This document shows positions 9,248 to 17,500 of a stretch of 64,000 bases of DNA, in pieces. A program made the translations under genes and the position numbers. The stretch comes from Verrucomicrobiota bacterium (GTDB lineage: Bacteria; Verrucomicrobiota; Verrucomicrobiia; Opitutales; Opitutaceae): NCBI GenBank assembly GCA_023432225.1, contig JAEYUW010000026.1:1-64000 (forward strand), in the 5' to 3' direction. Under the pieces are notes generated by a model. That model made no database searches, was not told the origin of the DNA, and worked only from the letters and a program-made list of their open reading frames with translations. The first letter of the stretch is position 1. The number at the start of each line of letters is the position of its first letter.

Positions 9248-11203
9248 ATGTCCACTCCGCTTCCCTCCAAAGTCCAAGCCGCCGCGCAGGCGGGCCAACT
9301 GCTTCCCAGCACCGTCGAGAATCTCACCGCGTGGTGGCAGGGCGGGTTGCCCGCGTGGGCGCAGCAGAGCATCGCCGAGCTGATCGAGCGCGAGCAGTGG
9401 TCCGAGCTCAACGACCGCTTCTACCGCTACCTCGAGTTCGGCACCGGCGGCATGCGCGGCCGCACGATCGGCGCCGTCGCGGCGAAGGCCGAGACCGGCA
9501 CGCTGTCCGCCTCGGGCTCGCCCGAGCACGCGGGTGTCGGCGCGAACATGCTCAACGATTTCACGCTCGTGCGCGCCGTCGTCGGTCTGCACCGCTACGT
9601 CGCGAAATACCTCTCGGCGCAAAAGAGCGCCGCGAAGCCGCGCATCGTTATCGCGCACGACGTCCGCCATTTCTCGCGCCACTTCTGCGAACTCGCGGCC
9701 TCGACCTGGACGCGTCTCGGCGGCGAGGCCTACATCTTCGACGGCCCGCGCTCCACGCCGCAGCTGAGTTTCTCGGTGCGCTGGCTGAAGACGCATTGCG
9801 GCGTCGTGATCACCGCGAGCCACAATCCGCCCCACGACAACGGCTTCAAGGCCTACTTCGAAGACGGCGCACAAGTCATCGCGCCGCACGACAAGGGCAT
9901 CGTCACCGAGGTCAACGCCGTGCCGCTGTCCGCGGTGGGCGAGTTTCTCACGGCCGATATTTCCAAAGTCACCACGCTCGACCGTGACGCCGACGAGGCT
10001 TATCTCAACGTCGCCGCGCAGGCCGCGATCGATCACGACCTCGTGCGCAAGGCCAATCTCCGCGTCGTCTACACGAACATCCACGGCGTCGGCGGCGTCT
10101 CCACGATGCCGCTGCTGACGAAGGCTGGCGTGCAGGTCACGCAGGTGCCGGAGCAGGCGGCGTTCGACTCGCGTTTTCCGACGGTGAAGTCGCCGAATCC
10201 TGAGAACGCCGAGGCCCTCGCCATGGCCGTCGCGCTCGCGGAGAAGGGCGGGCACGATGCCGTGCTCGCGACCGATCCCGACAGTGACCGCATGGGCGTT
10301 GCTGTCCGCAATCGCGCCGGCAAACTCGAGCTGCTCACGGGCAATCAAGTTGGCGCGCTGCTGGCCGACTACCGCGTTTCCAAATACAAGGAGCTCGGCT
10401 GGATTCCGAAGGAGGGCACGCAGAAAGCGTGTCTCGTGAAAACGTTCGTCACCACGCCGCTGCAGGATGCGATCGGCAAGGCGCACGGCGTGAAGGTCAT
10501 CAACACGCTCACGGGCTTCAAGTGGATCGCCGGCAAGATGGGCGGCTACGAGCGCCAGCTCGCGGCCGCGATGGGCGCGGGCTTCAACTACGACGCCACG
10601 CCGTTCCGCGAGCGCGCGAAGCTGCTCCAGCAGCACAGCACGTTCTACCTCTTCGGCACTGAGGAGAGCTACGGTTACCTGCCGAACGATTTCCTGCGCG
10701 ACAAGGACGGCAACGCGGCCTGCCTGATGTTCGCCGAGCTCTGCGCGTGGGTGAAGTCGCGTGGCCTCACCGTGCCGGAGTATCTGGACGAGATCTACCT
10801 GCGCTGCGGCTTCTTCCTCGAGGGCGTGATCAACATCTACTACGAGGGCGCGAGCGGTGCGGCTAAGATCAAGCGCATCCTCGACACTTACCGTGCCAGC
10901 CCGCCGAAGAATTTTGGCAGCGTAGGCGTGACTCGTTTCCAGGACTTCGGTCGCGAGAAATTCTTCGACGCGGACGGCGAGCAGATTCCGGCGCAGGACC
11001 TCTACCTCGTGACGCTGGCGAACGGCTATTCGTTCGCCGCGCGCGGCAGCGGCACCGAGCCGAAGATCAAGTTCTACCTCTTCGCGACCGAGCCCGTGAA
11101 GGGCGCGGCCGATTTGCCCGCCGCCAAGGCGACGGCGAAGGCCACGCTCGACACGCTGCGCGCCGCGATCGAGGCCGACGCGCGCCAGCGCGCGGAAAGC
11201 TGA
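9248..11203 (+). CDS. Phosphoglucomutase/phosphomannomutase family phospho-sugar mutase
   Basis: Interconverts hexose 6-phosphate and hexose 1-phosphate through a phosphoserine. The protein is 651 residues, longer than AlgC-type enzymes and in the range of the PgcA-like alpha-phosphoglucomutases. The phosphoserine loop TASHNPPHDNGFKAY has Ser near residue 191, metal loop ATDPDSDRMGVAV follows, then GTEESYGYLP and the phosphate-binding RGSGTEPKIKFYL near the C-terminus. It follows the UDP-sugar pyrophosphorylase, and glycogen genes (glgP, glgC) are elsewhere in the window, so glucose is the likely sugar. Confidence 0.9.
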   Translation: MSTPLPSKVQAAAQAGQLLPSTVENLTAWWQGGLPAWAQQSIAELIEREQWSELNDRFYRYLEFGTGGMRGRTIGAVAAKAETGTLSASGSPEHAGVGANMLNDFTLVRAVVGLHRYVAKYLSAQKSAAKPRIVIAHDVRHFSRHFCELAASTWTRLGGEAYIFDGPRSTPQLSFSVRWLKTHCGVVITASHNPPHDNGFKAYFEDGAQVIAPHDKGIVTEVNAVPLSAVGEFLTADISKVTTLDRDADEAYLNVAAQAAIDHDLVRKANLRVVYTNIHGVGGVSTMPLLTKAGVQVTQVPEQAAFDSRFPTVKSPNPENAEALAMAVALAEKGGHDAVLATDPDSDRMGVAVRNRAGKLELLTGNQVGALLADYRVSKYKELGWIPKEGTQKACLVKTFVTTPLQDAIGKAHGVKVINTLTGFKWIAGKMGGYERQLAAAMGAGFNYDATPFRERAKLLQQHSTFYLFGTEESYGYLPNDFLRDKDGNAACLMFAELCAWVKSRGLTVPEYLDEIYLRCGFFLEGVINIYYEGASGAAKIKRILDTYRASPPKNFGSVGVTRFQDFGREKFFDADGEQIPAQDLYLVTLANGYSFAARGSGTEPKIKFYLFATEPVKGAADLPAAKATAKATLDTLRAAIEADARQRAES

Positions 11204-11259
11204 GTCGCGGTCGCCGAGACCGCAGAGCGGATCGATGGGAAAGCGCGAGAGAGGGGAGA

Positions 11260-11329
11260 GGCCGTTGTCCTCAACGGCCCTTGCGTTGTGCGTGCGCCTT
11301 TAAGGGCGGTTGTCCCAACCGCCCCTACC
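11260..11329. repeat. Degenerate REP-like hairpin pair
   Basis: Hairpin GGCCGTTG-TCCT-CAACGGCC, then hairpin GGGCGGTTG-TCC-CAACCGCCC ending CTACC. Loops of both hairpins read TGTCC on the same strand, so the halves are not properly inverted; it looks rearranged. Confidence 0.55.
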
Positions 11330-11379
11330 GAACAGCAAGATAGCCCTCCTCAACGGCGGCGGCTGGCCGCGGATCGAAG

Positions 11380-11449
11380 GTAGGGCCGGTCTGTGACCGG
11401 CCCGAGTGCAGCGCCGATTCCTTCTGAGCCGGTCGGAGACCGGCCCTAC
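11380..11449. repeat. REP/BIME-like pair at the 3' end of the BMC operon
   Basis: GTAGGGCCGGTCTGTGACCGG at left; right half on the minus strand GTAGGGCCGGTCTCCGACCGG. Same stems, loops TGT and TCC. It lies 15 bases beyond the aldolase stop and could end transcription of the BMC operon. Confidence 0.85.
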
Positions 11450-11464
11450 TCCGAAGGGCTGCGG

Positions 11465-12553
11465 TTATTGGCCGGCGAGCTTGCGCGTGATCTCCTCGGT
11501 GAGTTTCTGCACGAGCGCTTCGACTTCCGGGTTCGGCGCGGCTTCGCGCGGAGCGCTGGGCGACTCGCAGACGGCGCCGGGGCGGAAGTCGGTCGTGTCG
11601 CACAGCTCGCATTCCTTGAGCGAGGCGCGCGGGTCAGGCATGCCGAGTTTCTGGCGGAGATTGATCAGGTCCTTGAGATGCTCGGTGCTGAACCGATGCA
11701 GTCCCGTGCCGAGGCCGGCGGCGATCCACACGGTGCGGCAATAGGAATCGATGTTCTCCATCTTCCAATAGGCGTCTTCGACGTCCTTGCCCCAGCAGAT
11801 CACGCCGTGGTTCTGCATGAGGACCGCCTGGTGATCGACGCCGACGCGGCCGACTTCATCGGCGTTCTCCGGCGTGCCCGGCGTCTTGTATTCGGCGACG
11901 CCGATCTTGCCGAGGAACACTTCCGCCTCGGGAATGAGGCACGAGGGAATTTGGGCGTTGGCGATGGCGAAGGCGGTGGCGTGCGGCGGGTGTGCGTGCA
12001 CGCAGGCCTTGGCAGCCGGCTGGCGCTTCATGATGCCGAAATGCGTCTTGGCCTCGCTCGTGCGGACGCGCGTGCCGGCGAGCTGGTTGCCGTCGAGGTC
12101 GACGAGGCACATGTCCTCGGGCTTCATGAATCCCTTGCAGATCAGCGTGGGCGTGCAGAGCGCGAGATTGTCGCCGACGCGGATGGTGATGTTGCCGCCG
12201 TTGCCGTCGGTGTAGTCGCGCGTCCAGAGGCGCGAGCCCATGTCGCACATGCGCTGCTTGAGGACTTGGATCGCGGGCGAGTTGAAGAATTTTTCGATCT
12301 CAGCCGGCGTCTTCGGATCGGTGCCGGGCGTCCACTTGAACTCGTAGTCCGGAATCGACGGCGCGGCCGGCTTCGCGGCAGCGCGGGCGGGCGCGGCGTA
12401 GTTGGCGGTGCCGTTCATCGTGGCGCGGCCGGTGTAGCGGGTGCGTTCGTTGACGTAGTCGCGCGCGGAGGGCGTCAGCATGGCGTCGGCCGGGATGGCC
12501 TGACCGGACTTGGTGAGCGCTTCGACTTCGCTGAGAGTGAGGACTTGAGGCAT
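11465..12553 (-). CDS. BMC-associated class II aldolase (fuculose/rhamnulose-phosphate type)
   Basis: Likely splits L-fuculose 1-phosphate or L-rhamnulose 1-phosphate into DHAP and lactaldehyde inside the shell. The 362-residue protein has three parts. Residues 1-60 carry IPADAMLTPSARDYVNER, like a segment I recall from other BMC proteins such as EutT. The class II aldolase/adducin core (about 95-290) has the zinc histidines in HAHPPHATAFA and NHGVICWG, plus an acidic PEAEVFLG. A Pro/Ala-rich linker ends in an amphipathic tail, PEVEALVQKLTEEITRKL, that looks like an encapsulation peptide. It is last in the operon, 36 bases after a BMC-P gene. The sugar is inferred from characterised planctomycete/verrucomicrobial loci. 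Confidence 0.88.
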   Translation of the reverse strand: MPQVLTLSEVEALTKSGQAIPADAMLTPSARDYVNERTRYTGRATMNGTANYAAPARAAAKPAAPSIPDYEFKWTPGTDPKTPAEIEKFFNSPAIQVLKQRMCDMGSRLWTRDYTDGNGGNITIRVGDNLALCTPTLICKGFMKPEDMCLVDLDGNQLAGTRVRTSEAKTHFGIMKRQPAAKACVHAHPPHATAFAIANAQIPSCLIPEAEVFLGKIGVAEYKTPGTPENADEVGRVGVDHQAVLMQNHGVICWGKDVEDAYWKMENIDSYCRTVWIAAGLGTGLHRFSTEHLKDLINLRQKLGMPDPRASLKECELCDTTDFRPGAVCESPSAPREAAPNPEVEALVQKLTEEITRKLAGQ

Positions 12554-12589
12554 GGGACGAGAGAGTGGAGAGGGAAAATGAAAGTGGCG

Positions 12590-12910
12590 TTAGCGTGGCG
12601 GCTGGTAGTCGACGCGGTCGACGAGGCAGGCGCAGTAGGCATCGACGGGCGCGTCGCCCTCGAACGGCTGTGAGGCCTCGGCGCCTTCCGTGAAACCGAT
12701 GATGCTGCCGAGCGTCGCACCGAGTTCGTCGAACACGACGAGCGTGGAGCCTGGGGCGAGCGGGGCTTTCGGGGCGCCCTTTGGCATCGCGCGCGCGGCG
12801 GCGGCAAACTGGTCGCGCGTGAACGGCTGCACGAGCAGGAGACTGCCCGCCGAATAGACGGGCTCCTTGAGCGTGAGCGTGACGCGGCCGATGACGGTGC
12901 CGAGGCGCAT
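12590..12910 (-). CDS. BMC pentamer shell protein (BMC-P, EutN/CcmL family)
   Basis: 106-residue vertex protein that caps a microcompartment shell as a pentamer. The start MRLGTVIGRVTLTLKEPVYSAG and the LVVFDELGATLGSIIGFTEG segment match the EutN/CcmL fold, with DAYCACLVDRVDY at the C-terminus. It is one of three divergent BMC-P genes in this locus; three BMC-P paralogs are usual in the planctomycete/verrucomicrobial locus type. ATG preceded by CCC. Confidence 0.88.
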   Translation of the reverse strand: MRLGTVIGRVTLTLKEPVYSAGSLLLVQPFTRDQFAAAARAMPKGAPKAPLAPGSTLVVFDELGATLGSIIGFTEGAEASQPFEGDAPVDAYCACLVDRVDYQPPR

Positions 12911-12919
12911 GGGTTGGGT

Positions 12920-12948
12920 GAGTAGCGAGTAGTGAGTAGCGAGTAGTC
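12920..12948. repeat. GAGTAGCGAGTAGTGAGTAG short tandem repeat
   Basis: Imperfect GAGTAGYG tandem units between two BMC-P genes. The same repeat type occurs three times inside the pyruvate dehydrogenase cluster at 30046-31183. Confidence 0.7.
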
Positions 12949-12961
12949 GGAAGCAGTGGCG

Positions 12962-13240
12962 CTATTTTGTGCGCGCCGGCTGGTCTCCGTCGACGATGCC
13001 GATGATCAGGTTGCGCAACGGCGTCTTCGGGTCTTTGACGAGCTGGCGCGTGGCCGAGCCGTCGGTGGAGAGGATCACGCGCTGGTGCAGGCCGGCGCCG
13101 AGCGGGTCGACGGCGAGGACGGGCGCGCCCTCGTCGCGGCCTTCGGCGTCGAGCGGCTGGCAGATCACCGTGCGCGTGCCGTGCATGCTGGGATGGCAGG
13201 CCGCCGCCACGATGGTGCCGTCGATGCGCGCGTAGTTCAT
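12962..13240 (-). CDS. BMC pentamer shell protein (BMC-P, second copy)
   Basis: 92-residue EutN/CcmL-family vertex protein: MNYARIDGTIVAAACHPSM at the start, VLAVDPLGAGLHQRVILSTDG in the middle and LRNLIIGIVDGD at the end. Its upstream region is unusual: a REP-like element ends 4 bases before the start codon, so the usual ribosome-binding region is repeat sequence (CCCTACTCCC before ATG). Translation of this gene may be affected by the hairpin; this is inference. Confidence 0.88.
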   Translation of the reverse strand: MNYARIDGTIVAAACHPSMHGTRTVICQPLDAEGRDEGAPVLAVDPLGAGLHQRVILSTDGSATRQLVKDPKTPLRNLIIGIVDGDQPARTK

Positions 13241-13244
13241 GGGA

Positions 13245-13305
13245 GTAGGGCCGGCTTCAGCCGGCCCAGCGGACGACCTGAGGGACCGGCTGAAGCCGGC
13301 CCTAC
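13245..13305. repeat. REP/BIME-like pair inside the BMC operon
   Basis: Near-perfect inverted pair: GTAGGGCCGGCTTCAGCCGG at left, and GTAGGGCCGGCTTCAGCCGG again on the minus strand at right, with about 19 bases between. It separates the aldehyde dehydrogenase gene from the second BMC-P gene and reaches into the latter's translation start region. Confidence 0.88.
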
Positions 13306-13340
13306 GGCACGCGGCGCTGATGATATGCGGTTCGCGCGCA

Positions 13341-14801
13341 TCAATAGATCCGCAGGTTGTCGACCATCACGCAGCGGCGCGTGCGGGTGAACGTGCGCGG
13401 CGTCGTGATGCCTTCGCCGGTCGTGGTGGCGATCGAGTAGGAGAGATAACCTTCGCCGCCGAGACCGAGGCCGGCGGTGCAGGCGCCGTTCTTCACGAAC
13501 AAGGTCGTGTCGAGCGCGCGCGCCATCGCGGTCATGTGGTCGACGTTGAGCGAGTGGATGATCGCGGAGTGCTTGTAGCCGTGCTCGGCTTTCACTGCGC
13601 CGGCGATGCCTTGCTCCACGCTCTTCACGCGGATGATCGGCAGCATCGGCATCATTTGCTCCTCGTAGACGAAGGGATGATTCTCGTCGGTCTCCGCGAA
13701 AAGAACCGGTGTGTCGGCGGCGACATCGACGCCCGCGTGCTTCGCGAGCACGGCGGCGTCGGCGCCGACCAGCGCGCGGTTCAGCACCGCGTGCGAGCAG
13801 CCGCCGGCATCGGGCTTCATCGAGAACGCGGCTTTCGTGAGGCGGTCGAGCTGGTTGCCGTTGAGCTGCTTCGCGCCGTGGCGCGAGAGGGCGGCGATGA
13901 AGGCGTCGGCGCACGAATCGAGGACGAAGACTTCCTTTTCGCCGATGCAGAGCAGGTTGTTGTCGAAGGCGGCGCCTTCGATGATCTTCTTCGCGGCTTG
14001 CTGGACGCAGCCGGTGCCGTCGACGAGGACGGGCGGGTTGCCCGGGCCGGCGCAGACGGCGCGCTTGCCGGACTTCATCGCGGCGGCGACGACCATCGGG
14101 CCACCGGTCACGCAGAGCATGCGGACTTCGGGGGCCTTGCAGAGCGCGTCGAAGGATTCGAGCGACGGTTGCTCGATGGTGCAGACGAGATTCTCGATGC
14201 CGAGGGCGGCCTTGATCGCTTCGTTGTAAGTTGCGACCGCGAGCGCGGCGGACTTGGCGCCGCCCGGGTGCGGGTTGAAGACCACGGCGTTGCCGGCCGC
14301 CACCATGTTGATGATGTTGCCGGAGAGCGTCGGGATCGAATGCGTCATCGGCAAAATCGCCGCAATGACGCCGAAGGGCGTAAACTCCTCGAGCGTTATG
14401 CCGTGATCGCCGCTGCGCGCGTCGGGGCGGAGCCACTCGACGCCGGGAACGAGCTTCACGATCTCGAGCTTGCCGACCTTGTCGGGCAGGCGGCCGATCT
14501 TGGTCTCGGCGAATTCGAATTTGCCCCACTCCTGCGCTTTTTGCGCGCAGAGCGTCTTGACGATCTCGATGACCTTGGCGCGGCCGGCGATGCCGGCGGC
14601 GGAGAGTTTCAGGAAAGCCTGGTGGGCGGCGGCGCAGGCGCTCGGAGCGTCGGCGAACACGCCCGGACGGCGGCTGCTGCTTACGATGACGGGAGCGGCG
14701 TAGCTCGCGGGAGCAGGCGCGGCCGCGGACGAGCGGCCGAAGGTTTTCACGACTTCCTCAACGACGCTGCGCACGAGCGCTTCATCAATGGCGAGAGACA
14801 T
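13341..14801 (-). CDS. BMC-associated CoA-acylating aldehyde dehydrogenase (PduP-like)
   Basis: Oxidises lactaldehyde (or another short aldehyde) with NAD+ and CoA to the acyl-CoA inside the shell. The 486-residue protein begins with an amphipathic helix, IDEALVRSVVEEVVKTF, a typical encapsulation peptide. An Ala/Pro linker (about 24-45) leads to the dehydrogenase fold. The catalytic Cys is near 285 in NNLLCIGEKE, preceded by the cofactor-binding VTGGPMVVAAAMKSGKRAV. It sits 2 bases after a BMC-P gene in the operon. The NADH it makes needs recycling, and no alcohol or lactate dehydrogenase is encoded in this locus; see the PduS/PduT-like genes. Confidence 0.92.
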   Translation of the reverse strand: MSLAIDEALVRSVVEEVVKTFGRSSAAAPAPASYAAPVIVSSSRRPGVFADAPSACAAAHQAFLKLSAAGIAGRAKVIEIVKTLCAQKAQEWGKFEFAETKIGRLPDKVGKLEIVKLVPGVEWLRPDARSGDHGITLEEFTPFGVIAAILPMTHSIPTLSGNIINMVAAGNAVVFNPHPGGAKSAALAVATYNEAIKAALGIENLVCTIEQPSLESFDALCKAPEVRMLCVTGGPMVVAAAMKSGKRAVCAGPGNPPVLVDGTGCVQQAAKKIIEGAAFDNNLLCIGEKEVFVLDSCADAFIAALSRHGAKQLNGNQLDRLTKAAFSMKPDAGGCSHAVLNRALVGADAAVLAKHAGVDVAADTPVLFAETDENHPFVYEEQMMPMLPIIRVKSVEQGIAGAVKAEHGYKHSAIIHSLNVDHMTAMARALDTTLFVKNGACTAGLGLGGEGYLSYSIATTTGEGITTPRTFTRTRRCVMVDNLRIY

Positions 14802-14803
14802 GG

Positions 14804-15103
14804 TCAGGCAATGCGGTTACCGAGCACTTCGACGGTGTCGACGAGGCCGATGACGGCGGCGTCGATGGGGAGAGATTTCATGCCCGCGGCCTGCCGGGCG
14901 GAGCTGCCCTGGCAGAACAGCACGAGGTCGCCCGCGCCCGCGCCGAGCGAATCGACGGCGACGATGGTGTTGGAGCCGGGACGGAACTGCGCGGGTTTGG
15001 CCTCGTCGACCAACATCGGGCGCAGGAGCAGGAGTTTGCGGCCACGCATGGTCTCATCCTTCTTGGTGGAGACCACGGCACCGATCACGCGGGCGAGAAA
15101 CAT
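14804..15103 (-). CDS. BMC pentamer shell protein (BMC-P, third copy)
   Basis: 99-residue EutN/CcmL-family protein: MFLARVIGAVVSTKKDETM with the classic GRKLLLLRPM, NTIVAVDSLGAGAGDLVLFCQG, and IDAAVIGLVDTVEV near the end. It is the copy closest to the CcmL/EutN consensus. It lies 118 bases downstream of a BMC-H gene and 2 bases upstream of the aldehyde dehydrogenase gene, so it is probably translated in step with that enzyme. Confidence 0.9.
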   Translation of the reverse strand: MFLARVIGAVVSTKKDETMRGRKLLLLRPMLVDEAKPAQFRPGSNTIVAVDSLGAGAGDLVLFCQGSSARQAAGMKSLPIDAAVIGLVDTVEVLGNRIA

Positions 15104-15221
15104 GGGCGGACGAGTTGAGAGCTGAGAGTGAGGAGCGGAGGGAGCGGGAAAGCTCCGCGCCGCTCGCGGAGAACAGCGTGCGCGGCGGTGACGCGACGCA
15201 CGCGGCGAAAGTCGAGTCCGG

Positions 15222-15512
15222 TTACTTCTTCGCGGCCGGCTTCGGCAGCACGACGGCGATCTCGTCGTGCGGGCGCGGGATGACCTGCACGCTGACGACT
15301 TCGCCGTAAGCCTTGGCGGCGGCGGCGCCGGATTCGACGGCGGCCTTCACGGCGGCGACGTCGCCAGTGACGACGGCCGTCACGAGGGCGTTGCCGACCT
15401 GTTTCATCGGGCCGACGAGGGAGACGTTGGCGGACTTGAGCATGGCATCAGTGCCGGCGACGAGCGCCGTGATGCCGCGAGTTTCGAGGAGACCGAGGGC
15501 GGATTGGGCCAT
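15222..15512 (-). CDS. BMC hexamer shell protein (BMC-H, third in transcription order)
   Basis: 96-residue facet protein. MAQSALGLLETRGITALVAGTDAMLKSANVSLVG begins the Pfam BMC fold; GDVAAVKAAVESGAAAAKAYG and VSVQVIPRPHDE complete it. The short C-terminal tail VLPKPAAKK is Lys/Pro rich. Pore residues differ from the other two BMC-H proteins here (it has QVGNALV where they have TIGSGHV and QIGGGLV), suggesting different pore selectivity (inference). It follows ackA by 47 bases. Confidence 0.92.
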   Translation of the reverse strand: MAQSALGLLETRGITALVAGTDAMLKSANVSLVGPMKQVGNALVTAVVTGDVAAVKAAVESGAAAAKAYGEVVSVQVIPRPHDEIAVVLPKPAAKK

Positions 15513-15559
15513 GGTGGGTAGTTTGGTTGAGAGTTGAGGGATGAGAGTTGAGAGAGGGA

Positions 15560-16750
15560 TCAGCGCGTGACCTGATGGCCGGCGAGGAGGCGGGCGGCTT
15601 CGCGGGCGACGACGAGTTCCTCGTTGGCCGGAATCGCGAAGACCCGCGTGCGCGAGCCGCAGGCGGTCAGATCGGACTCGGGCGCGTTGGTGGCGTTGCG
15701 CTCGCAGTCGAGATGGAGGCCGAGATCGGACAGGCCCGCGCAGACGGCTTCGCGGAGCCAGGCGGCGTTTTCGCCGATGCCTCCGGTGAACGTGAGTGCG
15801 TCGCAACCGCCCAGATCGAACCAGAACGCGCCGACCCAGTGGCGGATCGAGTGCACGTAGACATCGAGCGCGGTCTGCGCACGTTTGTCGCCTTTGTCGG
15901 CGGCGGCTTTGATGTCGCGCAGGTCGTTGCTCACACCGGAGAGACCGAGCAGGCCGCCCTCCTTGGTGAGCGCGCGGTCGGCTTGTTCGGCGGTAAGGCC
16001 GAGGCGGCGCATCGCGGTGGCGGTGGCGGCGGAGTCGAGGTCGCCGACGCGGTTGTTCTGCGGCAGACCGGACTGCGGGCTGAGGCCCATGCTCGTGCCG
16101 ATGGCGACGCCGTCGGAGATACCCGTGACAGAACTCGAGCCGCCGAGGTGGCAGGAAATGACGCGCACCGGAGCGCCGGGAATGACGCGCGGGCCGTCGA
16201 GATAGAGGCGGCGGACAACGGCGGCGACATCGTCGCGACCGAGCAGTTCGGCGGAACGCTCCGCGATAAATTTGTGGCTGGCGCCGTGGAAGCCATTGCG
16301 GCGGATGCCGGCGGCATACCAAGACTCTGGCACCGCGTAGCGGCGCGCGTAGTCGGGCACCCATTGGTAGAATGCCGTCTCGAACAACGCGACGCGCGGC
16401 ACGCTGGGCAGGCGCTCGCGGAAGACGCGCAGGCCTTCCGCGTAGGCGGGATTGTGCGCCGGAGCGATGTCGGCCGTGGCGCGGAGCGCCGCCTCGACGC
16501 GTTCGTCGGCGAGCACGCAGCCCGTCACGTCGCCACCGAGCACGGTCTTGAACGCGACGGCGGCGAGATCGGCCGGCCCGCGCACGAGTCCGGCGTCGGC
16601 GAGTTCGCCCAGCGCCTGATCGATCGCCGTGCGATGATCGGTCACGCGTTCAAAACCGCCTTTGGCGAGGAGACGCGCGGAGGCGTCTTGCAGGCCGAAG
16701 AGGCGATACTTGAACGAGGTGGAGCCGAGGTTCGCGACGAGGATGTTCAT
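15560..16750 (-). CDS. ackA: Acetate/propionate kinase-like protein of the BMC
   Basis: Makes ATP from an acyl phosphate and ADP, finishing the path begun by PduL. The 396 residues have the AckA fold motifs: MNILVANLGSTSFKYRLF, RRNGFHGASHKF, CHLGGSSSVTGISDG, and FTGGIGENAAWLREAV. The central loop is divergent (SGLPQNNRVGDLDS where acetate kinases usually have GTRSGDIDP), but the Arg and the GD pair are kept. The ATG at 16750 fits the family; the frame is open further upstream through a REP element. Its place between BMC-H genes ties it to lactyl or propionyl phosphate more than to bulk acetate. Confidence 0.88.
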   Translation of the reverse strand: MNILVANLGSTSFKYRLFGLQDASARLLAKGGFERVTDHRTAIDQALGELADAGLVRGPADLAAVAFKTVLGGDVTGCVLADERVEAALRATADIAPAHNPAYAEGLRVFRERLPSVPRVALFETAFYQWVPDYARRYAVPESWYAAGIRRNGFHGASHKFIAERSAELLGRDDVAAVVRRLYLDGPRVIPGAPVRVISCHLGGSSSVTGISDGVAIGTSMGLSPQSGLPQNNRVGDLDSAATATAMRRLGLTAEQADRALTKEGGLLGLSGVSNDLRDIKAAADKGDKRAQTALDVYVHSIRHWVGAFWFDLGGCDALTFTGGIGENAAWLREAVCAGLSDLGLHLDCERNATNAPESDLTACGSRTRVFAIPANEELVVAREAARLLAGHQVTR

Positions 16751-16795
16751 GGGACGCGGTGGGCGAGTTTTGAAAAATGCGGAACAGGTGAGTGG

Positions 16796-16857
16796 GGTGG
16801 AACGCGTTGACCTCAACGCGTTCTCGCCCGAGCGCGTTGGGGACAACGCGCTCCACC
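16796..16857. repeat. REP/BIME-like pair with A-T to G-C compensated stem
   Basis: Left half: GGTGG then AACGCGTTG-ACCT-CAACGCGTT. Right half on the minus strand: GGTGG then AGCGCGTTG-TCCC-CAACGCGCT. One stem pair is A-T in one half and G-C in the other. The element lies between a BMC-H gene and ackA. Confidence 0.85.
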
Positions 16858-16877
16858 TGGATTGGGCGGCCTGCTGA

Positions 16878-17156
16878 TCAGGCAACCCACTTGCCGAGAC
16901 CGGCGAGGTCCTCGTGCGGGCGCGGGATGACCTGAACGGCGACGACTTCGCCGACGCGCTTGGCGGCTTCGGCGCCGGAGTCGACTGCCGCCTTCAGCGC
17001 GGCGACGTCGCCGCGGAAGAACGCGGCCACGTGGCCGGAACCGATGGTTTCGTAGCCCGTCATGGTGACGTTGGCGGCTTTGAGCGCGGCGTCGGCGGCT
17101 TCGATGAGCGCGCACAGACCCTTGGTTTCAATCATGCCGAGTGCTTCTTGAGCCAT
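16878..17156 (-). CDS. BMC hexamer shell protein (BMC-H, second in transcription order)
   Basis: 92-residue facet protein: MAQEALGMIETKGLCALIEAADAALKAANVTM, pore segment TIGSGHVAAFFRGDVAALKAAV, and VAVQVIPRPHED. These are standard BMC-H elements. It lies 30 bases after another BMC-H gene with which it shares an operon. The C-terminal LAGLGKWVA is an ordinary short tail. Confidence 0.93.
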   Translation of the reverse strand: MAQEALGMIETKGLCALIEAADAALKAANVTMTGYETIGSGHVAAFFRGDVAALKAAVDSGAEAAKRVGEVVAVQVIPRPHEDLAGLGKWVA

Positions 17157-17186
17157 GGCGAAAAGGAATTTCGAGGTGGGAGGTTT

Positions 17187-17456
17187 TTAGAAACCGAAGT
17201 GCTTCAGCAATTCGGCGTGCGGACGCGCGATGACGTGGGCGCAGACGAGCTCGCCGACGCGCTTGGCGGCGTCGGAGCCGGCTTCGACCGCGGCTTTGAC
17301 GGAGCCGACGTCGCCCTTGACGATGACGGTGACGAGACCGCCGCCGATCTGGATCTGTTTGGCCAGCGTGACGCCGGCCGCCTTCACCATGGCGTCGCTG
17401 GCTTCAACGGAGCCGACGTAGCCTTTGGTTTCTACCATGCCGATGGATTCACTCAT
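17187..17456 (-). CDS. BMC hexamer shell protein (BMC-H, first in transcription order)
   Basis: 89-residue facet protein: MSESIGMVETKGYVGSVEASDAMVKAAGVTL, pore segment QIGGGLVTVIVKGDVGSVKAAVEAG, CAHVIARPHAELLKHFGF. The two Gly before Leu in the pore loop resemble canonical small-metabolite pores such as PduA (KIGGGL-like). It lies 44 bases downstream of pduL and, being early in the transcript, may be the main facet tile (inference). Confidence 0.93.
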   Translation of the reverse strand: MSESIGMVETKGYVGSVEASDAMVKAAGVTLAKQIQIGGGLVTVIVKGDVGSVKAAVEAGSDAAKRVGELVCAHVIARPHAELLKHFGF

Positions 17457-17500
17457 GAGGATGGGGATTGGAGTTGGATGCGATGGGTTGGAAAAACGGT

